A DNA stretch of 35,053 bases. Source: Treponema sp. UBA3813 (GTDB lineage: Bacteria; Spirochaetota; Spirochaetia; Treponematales; Treponemataceae). A program made the position numbers and the translations under genes. Each line of letters begins with the position of its first letter. Within the stretch, counting starts at the first letter, position 1. The stretch is from the NCBI GenBank assembly GCA_002368605.1, contig DFEB01000019.1:1-35053 (forward strand). Direction: 5' to 3'. Below are positions 16,094 to 25,139 of this stretch, one piece after another. The notes beneath the pieces were generated by a model. That model was given only the letters and a program-made list of their open reading frames with translations, was not told where the DNA came from and searched no databases.

Positions 16094-16122
16094 TTGACTT
16101 TTTAGAGAATTCATCTGATAAT
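16094..16122 (+). promoter_or_regulatory. Sigma-70-type promoter of the chemotaxis receptor gene
   Basis: TTGACT at 16094-16099, a 17-base spacer and GATAAT at 16117-16122. The start would be near 16129, about 33 bases before the ATG at 16162. No sigma-28-type motility promoter was noticed. Confidence 0.7.
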
Positions 16123-16161
16123 ATACGAAGAGAGTAAAGCGATATATATAGGGATATTGTT

Positions 16162-18348
16162 ATGAAAGCAAAAAAAGAAAAAATCGCAAAACCACCAAAG
16201 GTAAAGCCTCCTAAACCTCCAAAGGTAAAAAAAGAGAAAATTAAATTCCAAAAAAGAAAATTCTCCGAATCCCTTGCTTTCAAATTTGAAGTTGCGGTCT
16301 TTATTCTTCTTATCTTGTTTTTCTCTCTTTTAGTAGTCATTCTGAATTTTACAACCAGTCGTGACAGCATAAAATCATATTCTAACTTATTCAGCACACT
16401 TTCTGAAAGAAGCTCAACTGCTCTCACTTACTGGCTCAACGGTTATTTCAAAGATCTTCGTGTTTTCACAAAAAACGAAATTTTCCTTGAAGGCGATGTT
16501 CAAAGCGTACACAAATACATCATAGATAACCCGACTCTTATCGGTAACGATTTTGAATATGTCGGTGTATGCGGCCTTGACGGAATGCTCTATACATCAA
16601 ACGACACTGCTTTCAATGTAAAGCAAACCGAGTATTTCAACGATATCATCGAAAAAGGACACGGAAGCAGCATAACGAATCCTGAACATTCCTCAGAAAC
16701 AAACAGTGATGTCTTTTATGTCGCGCTTCCTGCGGTCGATAAAAACGGAAAACTTTTCGGTCTCTTTATGGGAGCACTTTCAATCAGTAATATTCAGACA
16801 GAAATATTAAAAATCAATGTTGGCGAGCAAGGCTTCGCATTTGTTCTCGACGGAAACGGAGCAACAATTGCTTATCCAGACGAATCAGAAATAATGAAAA
16901 ACATTTCTAGTATGGATGATGAGGCAACGGGTCTTATCGGATTCAAAGATCTTGCTTATTCAATGGTCATGGGAAACAATGATATCGCAAAAATCATTAA
17001 CAAAAATTCCGGCCACATTGACTATGTTTTCTTTTATCCGATTTATGATACAAACTGGTCTCTTGGTCTTTCTCTTCCAGAACGAGAAGTGCTTGCATCT
17101 GCACGAAAAAGCGGATATAACATTGCGGCCTTTAGCTTTATTATTGCTATTCTTCTCATAATATTCATCGCAATTTACATGAAATTCATGCTTCGTCCGC
17201 TTCTTATGCTCAATCATTCCATCAAAGAGATTGCAAAAGGCGATGCAGACTTAACAAAACGAATCGAAATCAAATCAAAAGACGAAATTGGCGGTGTAGT
17301 TCAGGGGTTCAACACATTCATAGAGAATTTGCGTCAAATTATCACACAAGTTAAAAGCTCAAAGAACGCCCTCCAATCCGTAGATAATAATTTGCAACTC
17401 ACGACAAAGGCAACAGGGATTTCTATCGACCAAATTTCTGCTGACATGACAAATGTTTCATCACAAATTGACAGTCAGAGTGCCAGTGTAGAACAAACAG
17501 TCAGTTCGGTCACACAGATTGCAAAAAACATAGAAAATCTAAACCTGCTTATCGAAAGTCAGTCTAACGGCGTTAATCAGGCAAGCGCAGCGGTAGAACA
17601 AATGATTGGTAACATCGTTTCGGTCTCAAAAAGCACTGAAAAAATGGCTCAAGCATTCAGCCAGCTTGAACAATATGCGCGCAGCGGAATCGAAAAACAA
17701 AATATTCTGAATGAGCAGCTTGCGACTATTGAAGAGCAAAGCCAAACCTTGTTCCAAGCAAACAGAACTATAAGCAAAATCGCAAGCGAAACGAACATTC
17801 TCGCCATGAATGCGGCAATAGAAGCGGCTCATGCAGGCGAGGCTGGAGCAGGATTTAGCGTCGTTGCAGACGAAATCCGCAATCTTTCAGAAACATCGGC
17901 CAAACAGTCAAAGGTTATCGGTGCAGAACTTAAAAAGATTCAAGAGTCTATTACGACAGTCGTTGCATCTTCTGAAGAAGCAAAATCTGCTTTCAATGCA
18001 GTCAGTGCAAACATTCAGGAAACAGATCAACTTGTTCGACAGATTAGCGGTGCAATGGAAGAAAGTGAAACAGGAAGCCACCAAATCACTGACGCTCTCA
18101 AGATGATGAACGACTCGACCGTTGAAGTTCGTACTTCATCTCAGGAAATGTCAGCCGGAAACCAAACAATTCTTGAAGAAGTTAAGGTTTTACAGGAGGC
18201 TACTGCCACAATCAAAGAGAGCATTGAACGAATGTTCGATGGTGCTAATCAAATCGTAAAGAATGGCTCGACCCTTTCGGATATTTCAAACACAATGGAA
18301 GAGTCAATCCGGCAAATCGGAAGCCAAATCGATTTGTTTAAGGTTTAG
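16162..18348 (+). CDS. Methyl-accepting chemotaxis protein with dCache-type sensor
   Basis: A 728-residue chemoreceptor. The order is a basic, proline-rich cytoplasmic head (1-42, with the run [15 protein letters not shown] at 10-24), TM1 (about 44-63), a periplasmic sensor of about 250 residues of dCache type ([16 protein letters not shown] and [16 protein letters not shown] are typical of the distal lobe), TM2 (about 318-340), HAMP (about 340-392), and a long signalling coil. The coil carries the hairpin tip [32 protein letters not shown]. It should pass ligand signals to CheW and CheA in flagellar taxis. The proline-lysine head is unusual for this family. The ribosome site is weak (GGGAT). 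The downstream hairpin pair has no U-tract. Confidence 0.92.
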   Translation: MKAKKEKIAKPPKVKPPKPPKVKKEKIKFQKRKFSESLAFKFEVAVFILLILFFSLLVVILNFTTSRDSIKSYSNLFSTLSERSSTALTYWLNGYFKDLRVFTKNEIFLEGDVQSVHKYIIDNPTLIGNDFEYVGVCGLDGMLYTSNDTAFNVKQTEYFNDIIEKGHGSSITNPEHSSETNSDVFYVALPAVDKNGKLFGLFMGALSISNIQTEILKINVGEQGFAFVLDGNGATIAYPDESEIMKNISSMDDEATGLIGFKDLAYSMVMGNNDIAKIINKNSGHIDYVFFYPIYDTNWSLGLSLPEREVLASARKSGYNIAAFSFIIAILLIIFIAIYMKFMLRPLLMLNHSIKEIAKGDADLTKRIEIKSKDEIGGVVQGFNTFIENLRQIITQVKSSKNALQSVDNNLQLTTKATGISIDQISADMTNVSSQIDSQSASVEQTVSSVTQIAKNIENLNLLIESQSNGVNQASAAVEQMIGNIVSVSKSTEKMAQAFSQLEQYARSGIEKQNILNEQLATIEEQSQTLFQANRTISKIASETNILAMNAAIEAAHAGEAGAGFSVVADEIRNLSETSAKQSKVIGAELKKIQESITTVVASSEEAKSAFNAVSANIQETDQLVRQISGAMEESETGSHQITDALKMMNDSTVEVRTSSQEMSAGNQTILEEVKVLQEATATIKESIERMFDGANQIVKNGSTLSDISNTMEESIRQIGSQIDLFKV

Positions 18349-18372
18349 CGAGCAATCACTTGATACATTCTT

Positions 18373-18413
18373 CGACATCCATGTCGTGACGAGAATTCCT
18401 GACGGAATTCTCG
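18373..18413. repeat. Double palindrome (two adjacent hairpins)
   Basis: Two perfect inverted repeats lie side by side: CGACAT (18373-18378)/ATGTCG (18381-18386), and CGAGAATTCC (18390-18399)/GGAATTCTCG (18404-18413) with loop TGAC. There is no T-tract, so this is not a standard terminator. A similarly built pair occurs at 30625-30682. Confidence 0.6.
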
Positions 18414-18426
18414 CGGTCAACCGTCT

Positions 18427-20040
18427 TTAGCTCGCCTCCGTGCGAGCAATTATCTCATACATGGGAGATTTTCCGGGTTCTAACTCCAAAATATGCTTTT
18501 CGCAGGGGAGGGCTTCGCTGGGGTCGTGGGTCACATGCAACAGCGTCGTGGTTCCGGTCTCGGCCACGGTTTCGATTAAGTCCAGGATTTTCTGCCTGTA
18601 GCTCTCGTCGAGGCCGTGGCAGGGCTCGTCCAGAATCAGGATTTTTGGGGCTTTTACCGCCGCCCGCAGAATCAAAATCGCCCTCTGCTCGCCGTAGCTC
18701 AAATTGCCGAAGCTTTCATGCTCCCGGCCTTCAAATCCGCCAAGTTTGAGCCAGAGTCGGGCCGCCGCAATCTCAACATCAGTTTTCTGCTCATACAAAC
18801 CGATTGAATCCTTGAATCCTGAGATAATCACGCTCTCCAAGTCCGTGCCGCCAACCATGCGGTATTCCACATGCCAGCGGTAGCTTACGATACCGAGATT
18901 CTTTTTAATGTCCCAGATTGTCTCGCCGGTGCCCCGTTTGCGGCCAAAAAGCCAGACATCGTTGCAGAAAACCTGATGATTGTCGCCGGTAATCAGCTCA
19001 AGGAGAGTGGTTTTTCCGCTTCCGTTGGGGCCTCGGATAAGCCAGTGCTGGCCCCGCTTCACTTCCCAGGTAAAATCAACCAGAACGCGGTGGTCATCCC
19101 AGCCCACATTAACCTTGTTCATTTTAACCAGAGATTCATCCGCCTGAGTAGCAGAGTCTTTTCCGCCGTCATTCTGCAAAATCTCCGTGTCTTTTTGAAT
19201 CGCCTTCAATTCGCTGACAAATTCGTTTTTTTCAGCCTCGCGGGATTTCGCCTTTTCTTCCTCCCGCTCAGAAATCAATTTTTCGTAATCCGATTTTGTG
19301 CCGCAGAAAGAGACTTTTCCCTCCGCGAATTCAAGGACATTTGTAATAGTGTCGGGAATCTCGTGGTATCGCTCCATTCCCAGGATTATCGTTGTGCGCG
19401 GGTCTTTTGAAGGAGAATTTTTCTGCTTTCCCACGATTGTCTTAAAGAATTCAAGGAGAATCGAACGGCTCTGAGCATCAAGGCCTGCAAAAGGATCGCT
19501 TAAAATAAGAAGTTTTTTCCCTGAAAGAAGGGCTCGGCAAAGCAAAGTCCGCCTGATTTCGCCAGTGGACATGAATTTAAGCCCCCGGTCAAGGATTTTC
19601 TCAACGCCGCAGAGCTTGACTTCAGGCAGAGTCTCAAGGCGCTGGGCAATGGCCGGCAAGGGAAGATTGCGGTGCTTTGCGTCAGGTCCGCCCAAAACCT
19701 CGCAGATAAACCGCCGGCCGGTTCGCCCCTCGTCAATCTTGTTCATGTACTCGCTTTCGTCCAAATCCCGCTCTTGTTGAATCAGGCTGGCTGCCCGCTC
19801 CAAAGAAACGATTTCCACAGAATCCGAGAATTTTGAGGAATAGCTGCCCGTGGAATCATTTGGCAAAATCTGCTTTTCTCCGGCCAGGGCTCGCAAAAAA
19901 TCAGCCTTTCCGCCACCGTTCGGCCCGATTACAAGCCAAGCCTCGCCCGCGTTCATCTTCCAGTCCAGCGAAGCGATATTCGTTCCATGCAAATCCTGCA
20001 CGCGGCAGTTGTTTATGTAAATGAGTGAATTTTCTTTCAT
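18427..20040 (-). CDS. ModF/PhrA-like double ABC ATPase with a degenerate first site
   Basis: A 537-residue protein with two ABC nucleotide-binding domains and no membrane segment, like the ModF/PhrA-type soluble ABC proteins. Domain 2 is intact: Walker A GPNGSGKT (337-344), signature LSYGEQ (447-452), Walker B ILILDEP (467-473) and H505. Domain 1 is altered at several key points: Walker A GPNGGGKA (39-46, Ala for Ser/Thr), LLILSDPFAGLD at the Walker B (Ser181-Asp182 where Asp-Glu is usual), and no histidine at the switch (LGMERYHEIP). Its signature is MSTGE (157-161). It may bind ATP without hydrolysing it in site 1. The substrate or partner is unknown; the molybdate link in the name is only by resemblance. 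Confidence 0.85.
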   Translation of the reverse strand: MKENSLIYINNCRVQDLHGTNIASLDWKMNAGEAWLVIGPNGGGKADFLRALAGEKQILPNDSTGSYSSKFSDSVEIVSLERAASLIQQERDLDESEYMNKIDEGRTGRRFICEVLGGPDAKHRNLPLPAIAQRLETLPEVKLCGVEKILDRGLKFMSTGEIRRTLLCRALLSGKKLLILSDPFAGLDAQSRSILLEFFKTIVGKQKNSPSKDPRTTIILGMERYHEIPDTITNVLEFAEGKVSFCGTKSDYEKLISEREEEKAKSREAEKNEFVSELKAIQKDTEILQNDGGKDSATQADESLVKMNKVNVGWDDHRVLVDFTWEVKRGQHWLIRGPNGSGKTTLLELITGDNHQVFCNDVWLFGRKRGTGETIWDIKKNLGIVSYRWHVEYRMVGGTDLESVIISGFKDSIGLYEQKTDVEIAAARLWLKLGGFEGREHESFGNLSYGEQRAILILRAAVKAPKILILDEPCHGLDESYRQKILDLIETVAETGTTTLLHVTHDPSEALPCEKHILELEPGKSPMYEIIARTEAS

Positions 20041-20059
20041 AATGAGGAAATTATAGCAA

Positions 20060-20103
20060 AAAAGTTATGAATGAGGAATTAGGAATGAGAAATTAGGAAT
20101 TAG
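20060..20103. repeat. Short AT-rich near-tandem repeat
   Basis: A short low-complexity run built of near-copies of GAATTAGGAATGAG / AAATTAGGAATTAG. It lies in the gap between the divergent ABC ATPase and hydrolase genes, just before the palindromic element. No function is evident. Confidence 0.45.
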
Positions 20104-20128
20104 GGCGCCCCCTTCGGGCTGAGCTATC

Positions 20129-20188
20129 CGCCGTTCCGCTATCGCTTCATTCCTTCGCTTCGCTACGGAACGGCTAAAGCCGCGGCTA
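20129..20188 (+). repeat. Dispersed palindromic element, copy A
   Basis: Terminal inverted repeats CCGTTCCG (20131-20138) and CGGAACGG (20166-20173) flank a CTTCG-rich centre. The same element appears reverse-complemented at 27314-27372, with both the inverted repeats and the following CGCGGCTAC conserved. The two copies differ at only a few positions across the core. Confidence 0.75.
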
Positions 20189-20212
20189 CTATCTCTGGCG
20201 CATCGGCTTTTT

Positions 20213-20241
20213 ATGACATTTTCTCTTCTTTTTGATATGAT
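20213..20241 (+). promoter_or_regulatory. Promoter giving a possible leaderless transcript
   Basis: ATGACA at 20213-20218 (fair -35), 17 bases, TATGAT at 20236-20241. Transcription would start at about 20248-20249, on the ATG of the next gene. No Shine-Dalgarno sequence lies before that ATG. Confidence 0.6.
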
Positions 20242-20248
20242 GTCTTTC

Positions 20249-21292
20249 ATGAAATTTTCCTCGAAATCTTTCTTTCTCACGATTTTTCTCTTTTCTTCTA
20301 TAAATAATTTTCTTTCAGCAAAAGACTACGAGAAAAAGATTTATCTCTGGGACGGCGTTCCCAAAATGGAAACGCAAAAAAGGGACACGATTTTGTACTA
20401 TTGCCCGGCGAAGATTAGCGGGGCAAGCCCGGTAATGACAGAGGGGGACGACAGCAATGACCGTAATGCCGAACTCGACCGCATTAATCATCACGGTCTT
20501 TCTGATTCGATAGCTCCTACAGCAGCCGTTATCATCTGTCCGGGTGGAAGCTATCATCACTTGGGAATGAGCCACGAAGGCTTTGCCTCTGCCCGCTGGT
20601 TTTCTTCTCACGGAATCGCGGCTTTTGTTTTGCGCTACCGTGTGGCCTACAACTGCCACCACTACCCCGACCAGCTTGAAGACATTCAGATGGCTATCGT
20701 CTATATCCGCGAACATGCCGAAGAATTCAATATCGACAAGAGTAAAATCGGGGCAATCGGCTACAGTGCCGGCGGTCACTTGGTCACGATGGCGGGCGAA
20801 TTCGCCACAAGTCACAACGAACTTACAAAACTTGGAATCGAAACTGAGGAAAGTCTGCGCCCTGACTTTGTGATGCCGATTTACCCGGTCGTCACTATGC
20901 AGGACGACATAGCTCACAAATGGAGCCGAAGAAGCTTGCTGGGGCATCAGTGGAGCGCACCGAATGCAACAAAGGGCTGGAGTCCGCTAAATTTCTGGGG
21001 ACACGCCTACTCACAAAGCCTCAAAGACGAATTCTCAATGGAAATGAATGTTCCAGACGATATGCCGCCAGTCTTTCTACTGGCCTGCGAAGACGACCCG
21101 GTGGTAATTTACGAAAATTCCCTGCGACTGGAAGCTGCCCTCACCGAAAAAAATATTCCGCATATTTTCGTAAGCTACCCAAAAGGCGGCCACGGCTTCG
21201 GCATGAAAGAAAATTCGTATATAATGAAGGAAAGTCACTGGAACAACGAAAAATTGCTTCCATGGCTTAAAGAAATCGGTATAATTCAATAA
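20249..21292 (+). CDS. Secreted alpha/beta hydrolase, acetyl-esterase/lipase-like
   Basis: A 347-residue protein with a Sec signal peptide (about 1-24, MKFSSKSFFLTIF...FLSAKD). It has an alpha/beta hydrolase core with the oxyanion motif CPGGSY, nucleophile G-Y-S173-A-G, probable acid D283 and His315 (GGHGFG). It resembles the BD-FAE/acetyl-xylan-esterase or lipase-esterase group, often used for acyl groups on plant polysaccharides; the precise substrate is inference. A longer reading from ATG 20213 is rejected because that ATG is part of the -35 box. The true start fits a leaderless promoter. It is followed closely by the pseudouridine synthase gene, 18 bases apart. Confidence 0.85.
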   Translation: MKFSSKSFFLTIFLFSSINNFLSAKDYEKKIYLWDGVPKMETQKRDTILYYCPAKISGASPVMTEGDDSNDRNAELDRINHHGLSDSIAPTAAVIICPGGSYHHLGMSHEGFASARWFSSHGIAAFVLRYRVAYNCHHYPDQLEDIQMAIVYIREHAEEFNIDKSKIGAIGYSAGGHLVTMAGEFATSHNELTKLGIETEESLRPDFVMPIYPVVTMQDDIAHKWSRRSLLGHQWSAPNATKGWSPLNFWGHAYSQSLKDEFSMEMNVPDDMPPVFLLACEDDPVVIYENSLRLEAALTEKNIPHIFVSYPKGGHGFGMKENSYIMKESHWNNEKLLPWLKEIGIIQ

Positions 21293-21310
21293 AATAAACT
21301 AGGAACTAAA

Positions 21311-22057
21311 ATGAAAATAACACCAGACTACACAGTAATTTATAATGATGATGATATCGTTGTTCTCAACAAGCGAAGCGGGCTTTTGATTGCAGCTGAC
21401 CGCTACGATGAGGACGCGCCCCGCCTCGACCTTGAGGCCTCAAAAGAATTCGGCAAATTGTTCGCAGTCCACCGAATCGACAAGGATACTTCAGGCTGCG
21501 TCATTTACGCGAAAAACGCCGAGGCTCACAAAAATCTTTCAATGCAGTTTGAAAACCGAGAAGTCACGAAAATCTATCACGCCCTCGTTTTAGGGCATCC
21601 AATGTGGGAAAGCAAAAAAGTGGATTCAAAGCTTTTGGTTGACGGAGACGCCCGCCACCGCACGGTGCTCAATCAAAAATACGGAAAAGTCGCCATCACA
21701 GACTTCAAAAATCTGGGGAATTGCGGCCCTTACTCGTGGATTGAAGCCCGCCCCCACACAGGCCGCACTCACCAAATCCGCGCCCACTTGCAGTCTTTGG
21801 GGATTTCCATCGTCTGCGACCCTCTTTACTCAGGCAACCAGCACCCGGTTCTTCTTTCTGAAATCAAAAAACGCTGGAACGGCGACGAAAGCCAGGAACG
21901 CCCTCTTTTGAGCCGCCTCGCCCTTCACGCCTACAAGCTCACTCTCACCCATCCAAAAAGCGGCGAAAAAATCACCTTCACCGCGCCCTATCCCAAGGAC
22001 ATGGAAGCGACCCGCAAGCAGCTGAGCAACATTTTCGGCGTTGACCCCCTCGCATAA
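21311..22057 (+). CDS. RluA-family RNA pseudouridine synthase
   Basis: A 248-residue enzyme without an S4 domain, close to the RluA/YlyB subfamily. The catalytic motif H-R-I-D57-K-D-T-S-G is intact, with Asp57 the expected nucleophile, and the C-terminal motif GRTHQIRAHLQSLG is present. It should convert uridine to pseudouridine in rRNA or tRNA; the target cannot be told from sequence. AGGA precedes the ATG. It is probably in one transcript with the upstream esterase. Confidence 0.92.
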   Translation: MKITPDYTVIYNDDDIVVLNKRSGLLIAADRYDEDAPRLDLEASKEFGKLFAVHRIDKDTSGCVIYAKNAEAHKNLSMQFENREVTKIYHALVLGHPMWESKKVDSKLLVDGDARHRTVLNQKYGKVAITDFKNLGNCGPYSWIEARPHTGRTHQIRAHLQSLGISIVCDPLYSGNQHPVLLSEIKKRWNGDESQERPLLSRLALHAYKLTLTHPKSGEKITFTAPYPKDMEATRKQLSNIFGVDPLA

Positions 22058-22155
22058 AAGTAAGTGACAAGGCGGCGGGCGATGTAATAAACGCGCTGGC
22101 AAAGGCTTTGTACTGTGATTTTTATGAGGTTATGGAAATCAATCTGAATGAGTGA
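22054..22155 (+). pseudogene. Possible remnant of a Xre-type regulator (no start codon)
   Basis: The gap after the pseudouridine synthase is open in one frame for 33 codons and reads VSDKAAGDVINALAKALYC, then DFYEVMEINLNE and a stop (TGA 22153-22155). This looks like the last helices of a Cro/C1-type (Xre) regulator, but no ATG, GTG or TTG precedes it in frame. It is likely a decayed fragment or a chance frame. The match is by eye. Confidence 0.35.
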
Positions 22156-22168
22156 TAGAATTAGGTTA

Positions 22169-23197
22169 ATGAAAAAATGCCTTTCCGTCCTGATTTTCGC
22201 ATTTCTCTCTTTTTCAACATTTGCAGTCTCCTTGGATGATTTTTCCCTTTCCGTGGAGCCCCTTTTCGGCATGAAATACGGTCAGATTGACGAGTATGTG
22301 TTCCTTAAAAAATCAAACTTTTCCAATGACAAACTAAGCGAGCTGAACTGGGAAATCCAGCCGGAGTGGTATTATGGCTTTAATATCCATGGCGGCTTGA
22401 AGCAATTTTTTGTCGAAACGGGCTTAAAATTCGGAGTTTCCGGTAAGACCGGGCAGATGATGGATTCAGACTGGTTTAATGCACAAACGTCGTCTATGCC
22501 ACATGGCGTATCTTCAAAAAAAGCAGCCGGACATGATTACAAGACCCATTATTCCGAGCATGACAATAATCTCGATTATGACATAAACTTCAATATCAAG
22601 GGCGGATACGAGTTTCGTATTTTTGAGATTTTCGGAATAAAGCCTTCACTTTCCTATGATTACCAGAACATAAAATTCACTGGCAGAAACGGCAAGGGGT
22701 GGTATGGACTCGGCCGGAATAGGAAATTTTATGACCTTTATGAATACTATGCGGCCTATGATGACACGGCCAATCAGTATAGCCAAGAATTTTCCGGAAG
22801 GGTTATCACTTACCAGCGGGAACTTTCTTTGTTTTGGCTTGGAAGTGATTTTTCCGTTGATTTACCCTTGCATTTTTCTGTGACGGCAGGTTTTTTCTTT
22901 GCTCCTTATGTTTATGCAGTTTCTTATGATTGCCATCTTACAACAAACATAGACTACGCTGACTTAACAAAAGGAAGTTTTTCGGCTTTCAAATGGAATC
23001 TTGGCGCGACATACAACATCACTCCCAAACACTCAGTATCACTGAATGCTGAATATCTCTATATGCGCGTGCTTCGAGGCAAAGACTACTTTAAGCAAGC
23101 CTCATCAAACACCTACAAAGAATCATCTGAGGCTGATGGCGGTGCCGGAGCAAAATACTTCAACCTTACGCTTTCCTATAAATTTAAAATCCTATAG
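22169..23197 (+). CDS. Omptin-family outer-membrane protease
   Basis: A 342-residue protein with a signal peptide (about 1-20). The body has alternating beta-strands and reads like an omptin barrel: a TGQMMDSDWF block carries the D99-x-D101 catalytic pair (OmpT D83/D85), SEHDNNLDYDINFNIKGGY matches the OmpT LNYANEFDLNIKG segment, GRVITYQRELS matches GRGISYQQ, and D254-C-H256 corresponds to OmpT D210-x-H212. All four catalytic residues are therefore present. It should be an outer-membrane protease of the omptin type; substrate and cleavage site are inference. Omptins are mostly known from Gammaproteobacteria, so its place in a spirochaete is notable. The upstream ATG at 22148 is less likely, since the signal peptide begins at 22169. 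Confidence 0.8.
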   Translation: MKKCLSVLIFAFLSFSTFAVSLDDFSLSVEPLFGMKYGQIDEYVFLKKSNFSNDKLSELNWEIQPEWYYGFNIHGGLKQFFVETGLKFGVSGKTGQMMDSDWFNAQTSSMPHGVSSKKAAGHDYKTHYSEHDNNLDYDINFNIKGGYEFRIFEIFGIKPSLSYDYQNIKFTGRNGKGWYGLGRNRKFYDLYEYYAAYDDTANQYSQEFSGRVITYQRELSLFWLGSDFSVDLPLHFSVTAGFFFAPYVYAVSYDCHLTTNIDYADLTKGSFSAFKWNLGATYNITPKHSVSLNAEYLYMRVLRGKDYFKQASSNTYKESSEADGGAGAKYFNLTLSYKFKIL

Positions 23198-23227
23198 CCG
23201 GATGGACTTTTGTTTTGAATGACACTT

Positions 23228-23256
23228 TTGACAAAAATGTCATTTTAGTGTAGACT
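23228..23256 (+). promoter_or_regulatory. Consensus promoter giving a possible leaderless transcript
   Basis: Perfect TTGACA at 23228-23233, 17-base spacer and TAGACT at 23251-23256. The expected start is at about 23263, exactly the ATG of the methyltransferase gene. There is no Shine-Dalgarno. Confidence 0.75.
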
Positions 23257-23262
23257 GTTGGC

Positions 23263-24507
23263 ATGAATAATCTTGTCGCATTGTGCGCAGTTGGCGCAGA
23301 AAAAACTCTGGGAAACGAAATCAAATTTCTCGGCTACAAACTCAACGGAAACGCCCCTGGCCGAGTTTTCTTCATTGGCGATGACGATGCCCTTTTCCGC
23401 GCAAATCTCTGTTTGCGAACGGCTGACCGGGTTTACTTGGAGCTTGCCCGCTACCATGCCGAAGACTTTGACCAGCTCTTTGACGGCGTTTATTCAGTCG
23501 CCTGGCAGGATTTTCTCAAAAAAGACTCAAAAGTCACTGTTGATAAAGTCAGGACTTACAAATCAAAATTGAATTCAGAACACGCCGTTCAGGGAATCGT
23601 GCAAAAAGCGATTTACAAAAAACTGGGCGATGTATGGAGAATGTCTTCTCTTCCAGAATCAGGCGAAGAAAGCGATGTCCGCGTATTCATCACCGAAGAT
23701 GAGGCTCAGATTTGCCTTGATTTAAGCGGCTTACCCCTTCACAAGCGAGGCTACCGCACAGACGGCGGAGTAGCCCCAATCCGCGAGACAACGGCTTCCG
23801 TCATGCTGCAGCTCATGCTCTGGCGGCGAAAAACTCCCCTTCACGACCCTTTCTGCGGTTCTGGCACACTTCCAATCGAAGCCTGTCTTTACGCCCACAA
23901 TGTGGCTCCGGGATTTGGCCGCCGCTTCGCTCTGGAAAATCTTCCTATTTTTAACGCAAACCGCGCCCGCGAAATCAAATGTGCCGAGGCCGAAAAAATC
24001 CGCACCGATGTGGAATGCCGCATCACGGGAACCGACATCGACCCGTCTGCAATCCAGAGGGCAAGAACAAACGCCGAGCACGCCTGTGTCATGGCTGGCC
24101 GCGCCCTTCAGATGATTGGAAGCGACGCGCGAATCGAGCGACCTGATTTTGAAGTCTCTGATTTCAAGGATTTGCACGCTCCCTATGAAAGCGGTCTCAT
24201 TATCTGCAATCCTCCTTACGGTGAGCGGCTTGGCGAAGAAGAGCAGGCAAAAGAACTTTACCGCAGCATGGCTTCTCTCTTCACGGACTTTCCGAATTGG
24301 GAAATCGGCGTAATCACGGCCAACACGCATTTTCAGGAATGTATCGCCCGTTACGCAAGCACCCTTAAAGACCTCAAAGCCGGAAATCTGGACACAACTT
24401 TCTACATCTACAACGGCAGCGAAAAGGCAAAAAATCACGCAGGCTCACAGCGAAAACCAGCCCGAAATAAATTCTCTTCAAATCGAGGCAAAAAAGAATG
24501 GCGATAG
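23263..24507 (+). CDS. THUMP-domain class I SAM RNA methyltransferase (RlmL/YpsC type)
   Basis: A 414-residue enzyme. The N-terminus (about 1-155) is a ferredoxin-like plus THUMP RNA-binding region; the C-terminal domain has the SAM motif DPFCGSGTLPIEA (from D195) and the catalytic motif NPPYGERL (from N316), typical for N2-guanine methylation of 23S rRNA (RlmL-like). The basic tail (RKPARNKFSSNRGKKE) may help bind RNA. Target guanine is inference. It has its own strong promoter with no leader and overlaps the following TetR gene by 10 bases. Confidence 0.92.
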   Translation: MNNLVALCAVGAEKTLGNEIKFLGYKLNGNAPGRVFFIGDDDALFRANLCLRTADRVYLELARYHAEDFDQLFDGVYSVAWQDFLKKDSKVTVDKVRTYKSKLNSEHAVQGIVQKAIYKKLGDVWRMSSLPESGEESDVRVFITEDEAQICLDLSGLPLHKRGYRTDGGVAPIRETTASVMLQLMLWRRKTPLHDPFCGSGTLPIEACLYAHNVAPGFGRRFALENLPIFNANRAREIKCAEAEKIRTDVECRITGTDIDPSAIQRARTNAEHACVMAGRALQMIGSDARIERPDFEVSDFKDLHAPYESGLIICNPPYGERLGEEEQAKELYRSMASLFTDFPNWEIGVITANTHFQECIARYASTLKDLKAGNLDTTFYIYNGSEKAKNHAGSQRKPARNKFSSNRGKKEWR

Positions 24508-25091
24508 TCGTCGAACATGACAAGCGAAAGCACGAGATTCTTGAAAAATCGCTGGAACTCTTTACCCGCGAAGGCTACGATGATGTAACTTTCCAAAAAA
24601 TCGCCGACGCATGCGGAATCACCCGCACCACGCTCTACATCTACTTCAAAAACAAGCGGGAAATCTTCACATGGAGCATTAAGCAGATGACAGGCGAGCT
24701 TGAAACCCGCCTCATGGAAATCCTCGGTGACAAAAATCTTTCTGCCCAGGAGTGTCTGCGGCAGCTTATGTACTGGGTCATCGACACCTGCGAGCAGAAC
24801 CGCCCGCTTTTCAATGTCCTTCTAATCTACCTCATCAATTTGCAGAAAACCGGAGTCAGTGCCGAAGACAGGGTCAACCGCCGCGTAATCCGAATCAAGC
24901 ATCTCCTCAGCATGATTATCATCGAGGGGCAAAAGCGGGGCGAATTCCAGAAAATGCCGGTCAAAACCATAAACAATATGCTTTATTCTCTGGTGGAGTC
25001 AGCAATCTTTGAAATCGCCGTTCTTAACAAAAAAGATGTGAGCGAAGTCAAAGCCAGCATCGATTTAGTAATCAAAGGCATTTTAAAATAA
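24498..25091 (+). CDS. TetR/AcrR-family transcriptional regulator
   Basis: A 197-residue regulator with an N-terminal DNA-binding domain (about 10-57: ILEKSLELFTREGYDDVTFQKIADACGITRTTLYIYFKNKREIF) and an all-helical C-terminal ligand region. It starts inside the end of the methyltransferase gene, so translation is coupled. The gene it controls cannot be told from context. Confidence 0.92.
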   Translation: MAIVVEHDKRKHEILEKSLELFTREGYDDVTFQKIADACGITRTTLYIYFKNKREIFTWSIKQMTGELETRLMEILGDKNLSAQECLRQLMYWVIDTCEQNRPLFNVLLIYLINLQKTGVSAEDRVNRRVIRIKHLLSMIIIEGQKRGEFQKMPVKTINNMLYSLVESAIFEIAVLNKKDVSEVKASIDLVIKGILK

Positions 25092-25139
25092 GGCTTTTTC
25101 CTTTCCTTTTCTCAAAATTTCGGTTATCTTTATAAAGAG

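Noticed and set aside
20315-20947. 210-residue minus-strand frame
   Set aside because: It is antisense to the secreted hydrolase, whose motifs are unambiguous.
23731-24438. 235-residue minus-strand frame
   Set aside because: It is a shadow of the THUMP methyltransferase gene.
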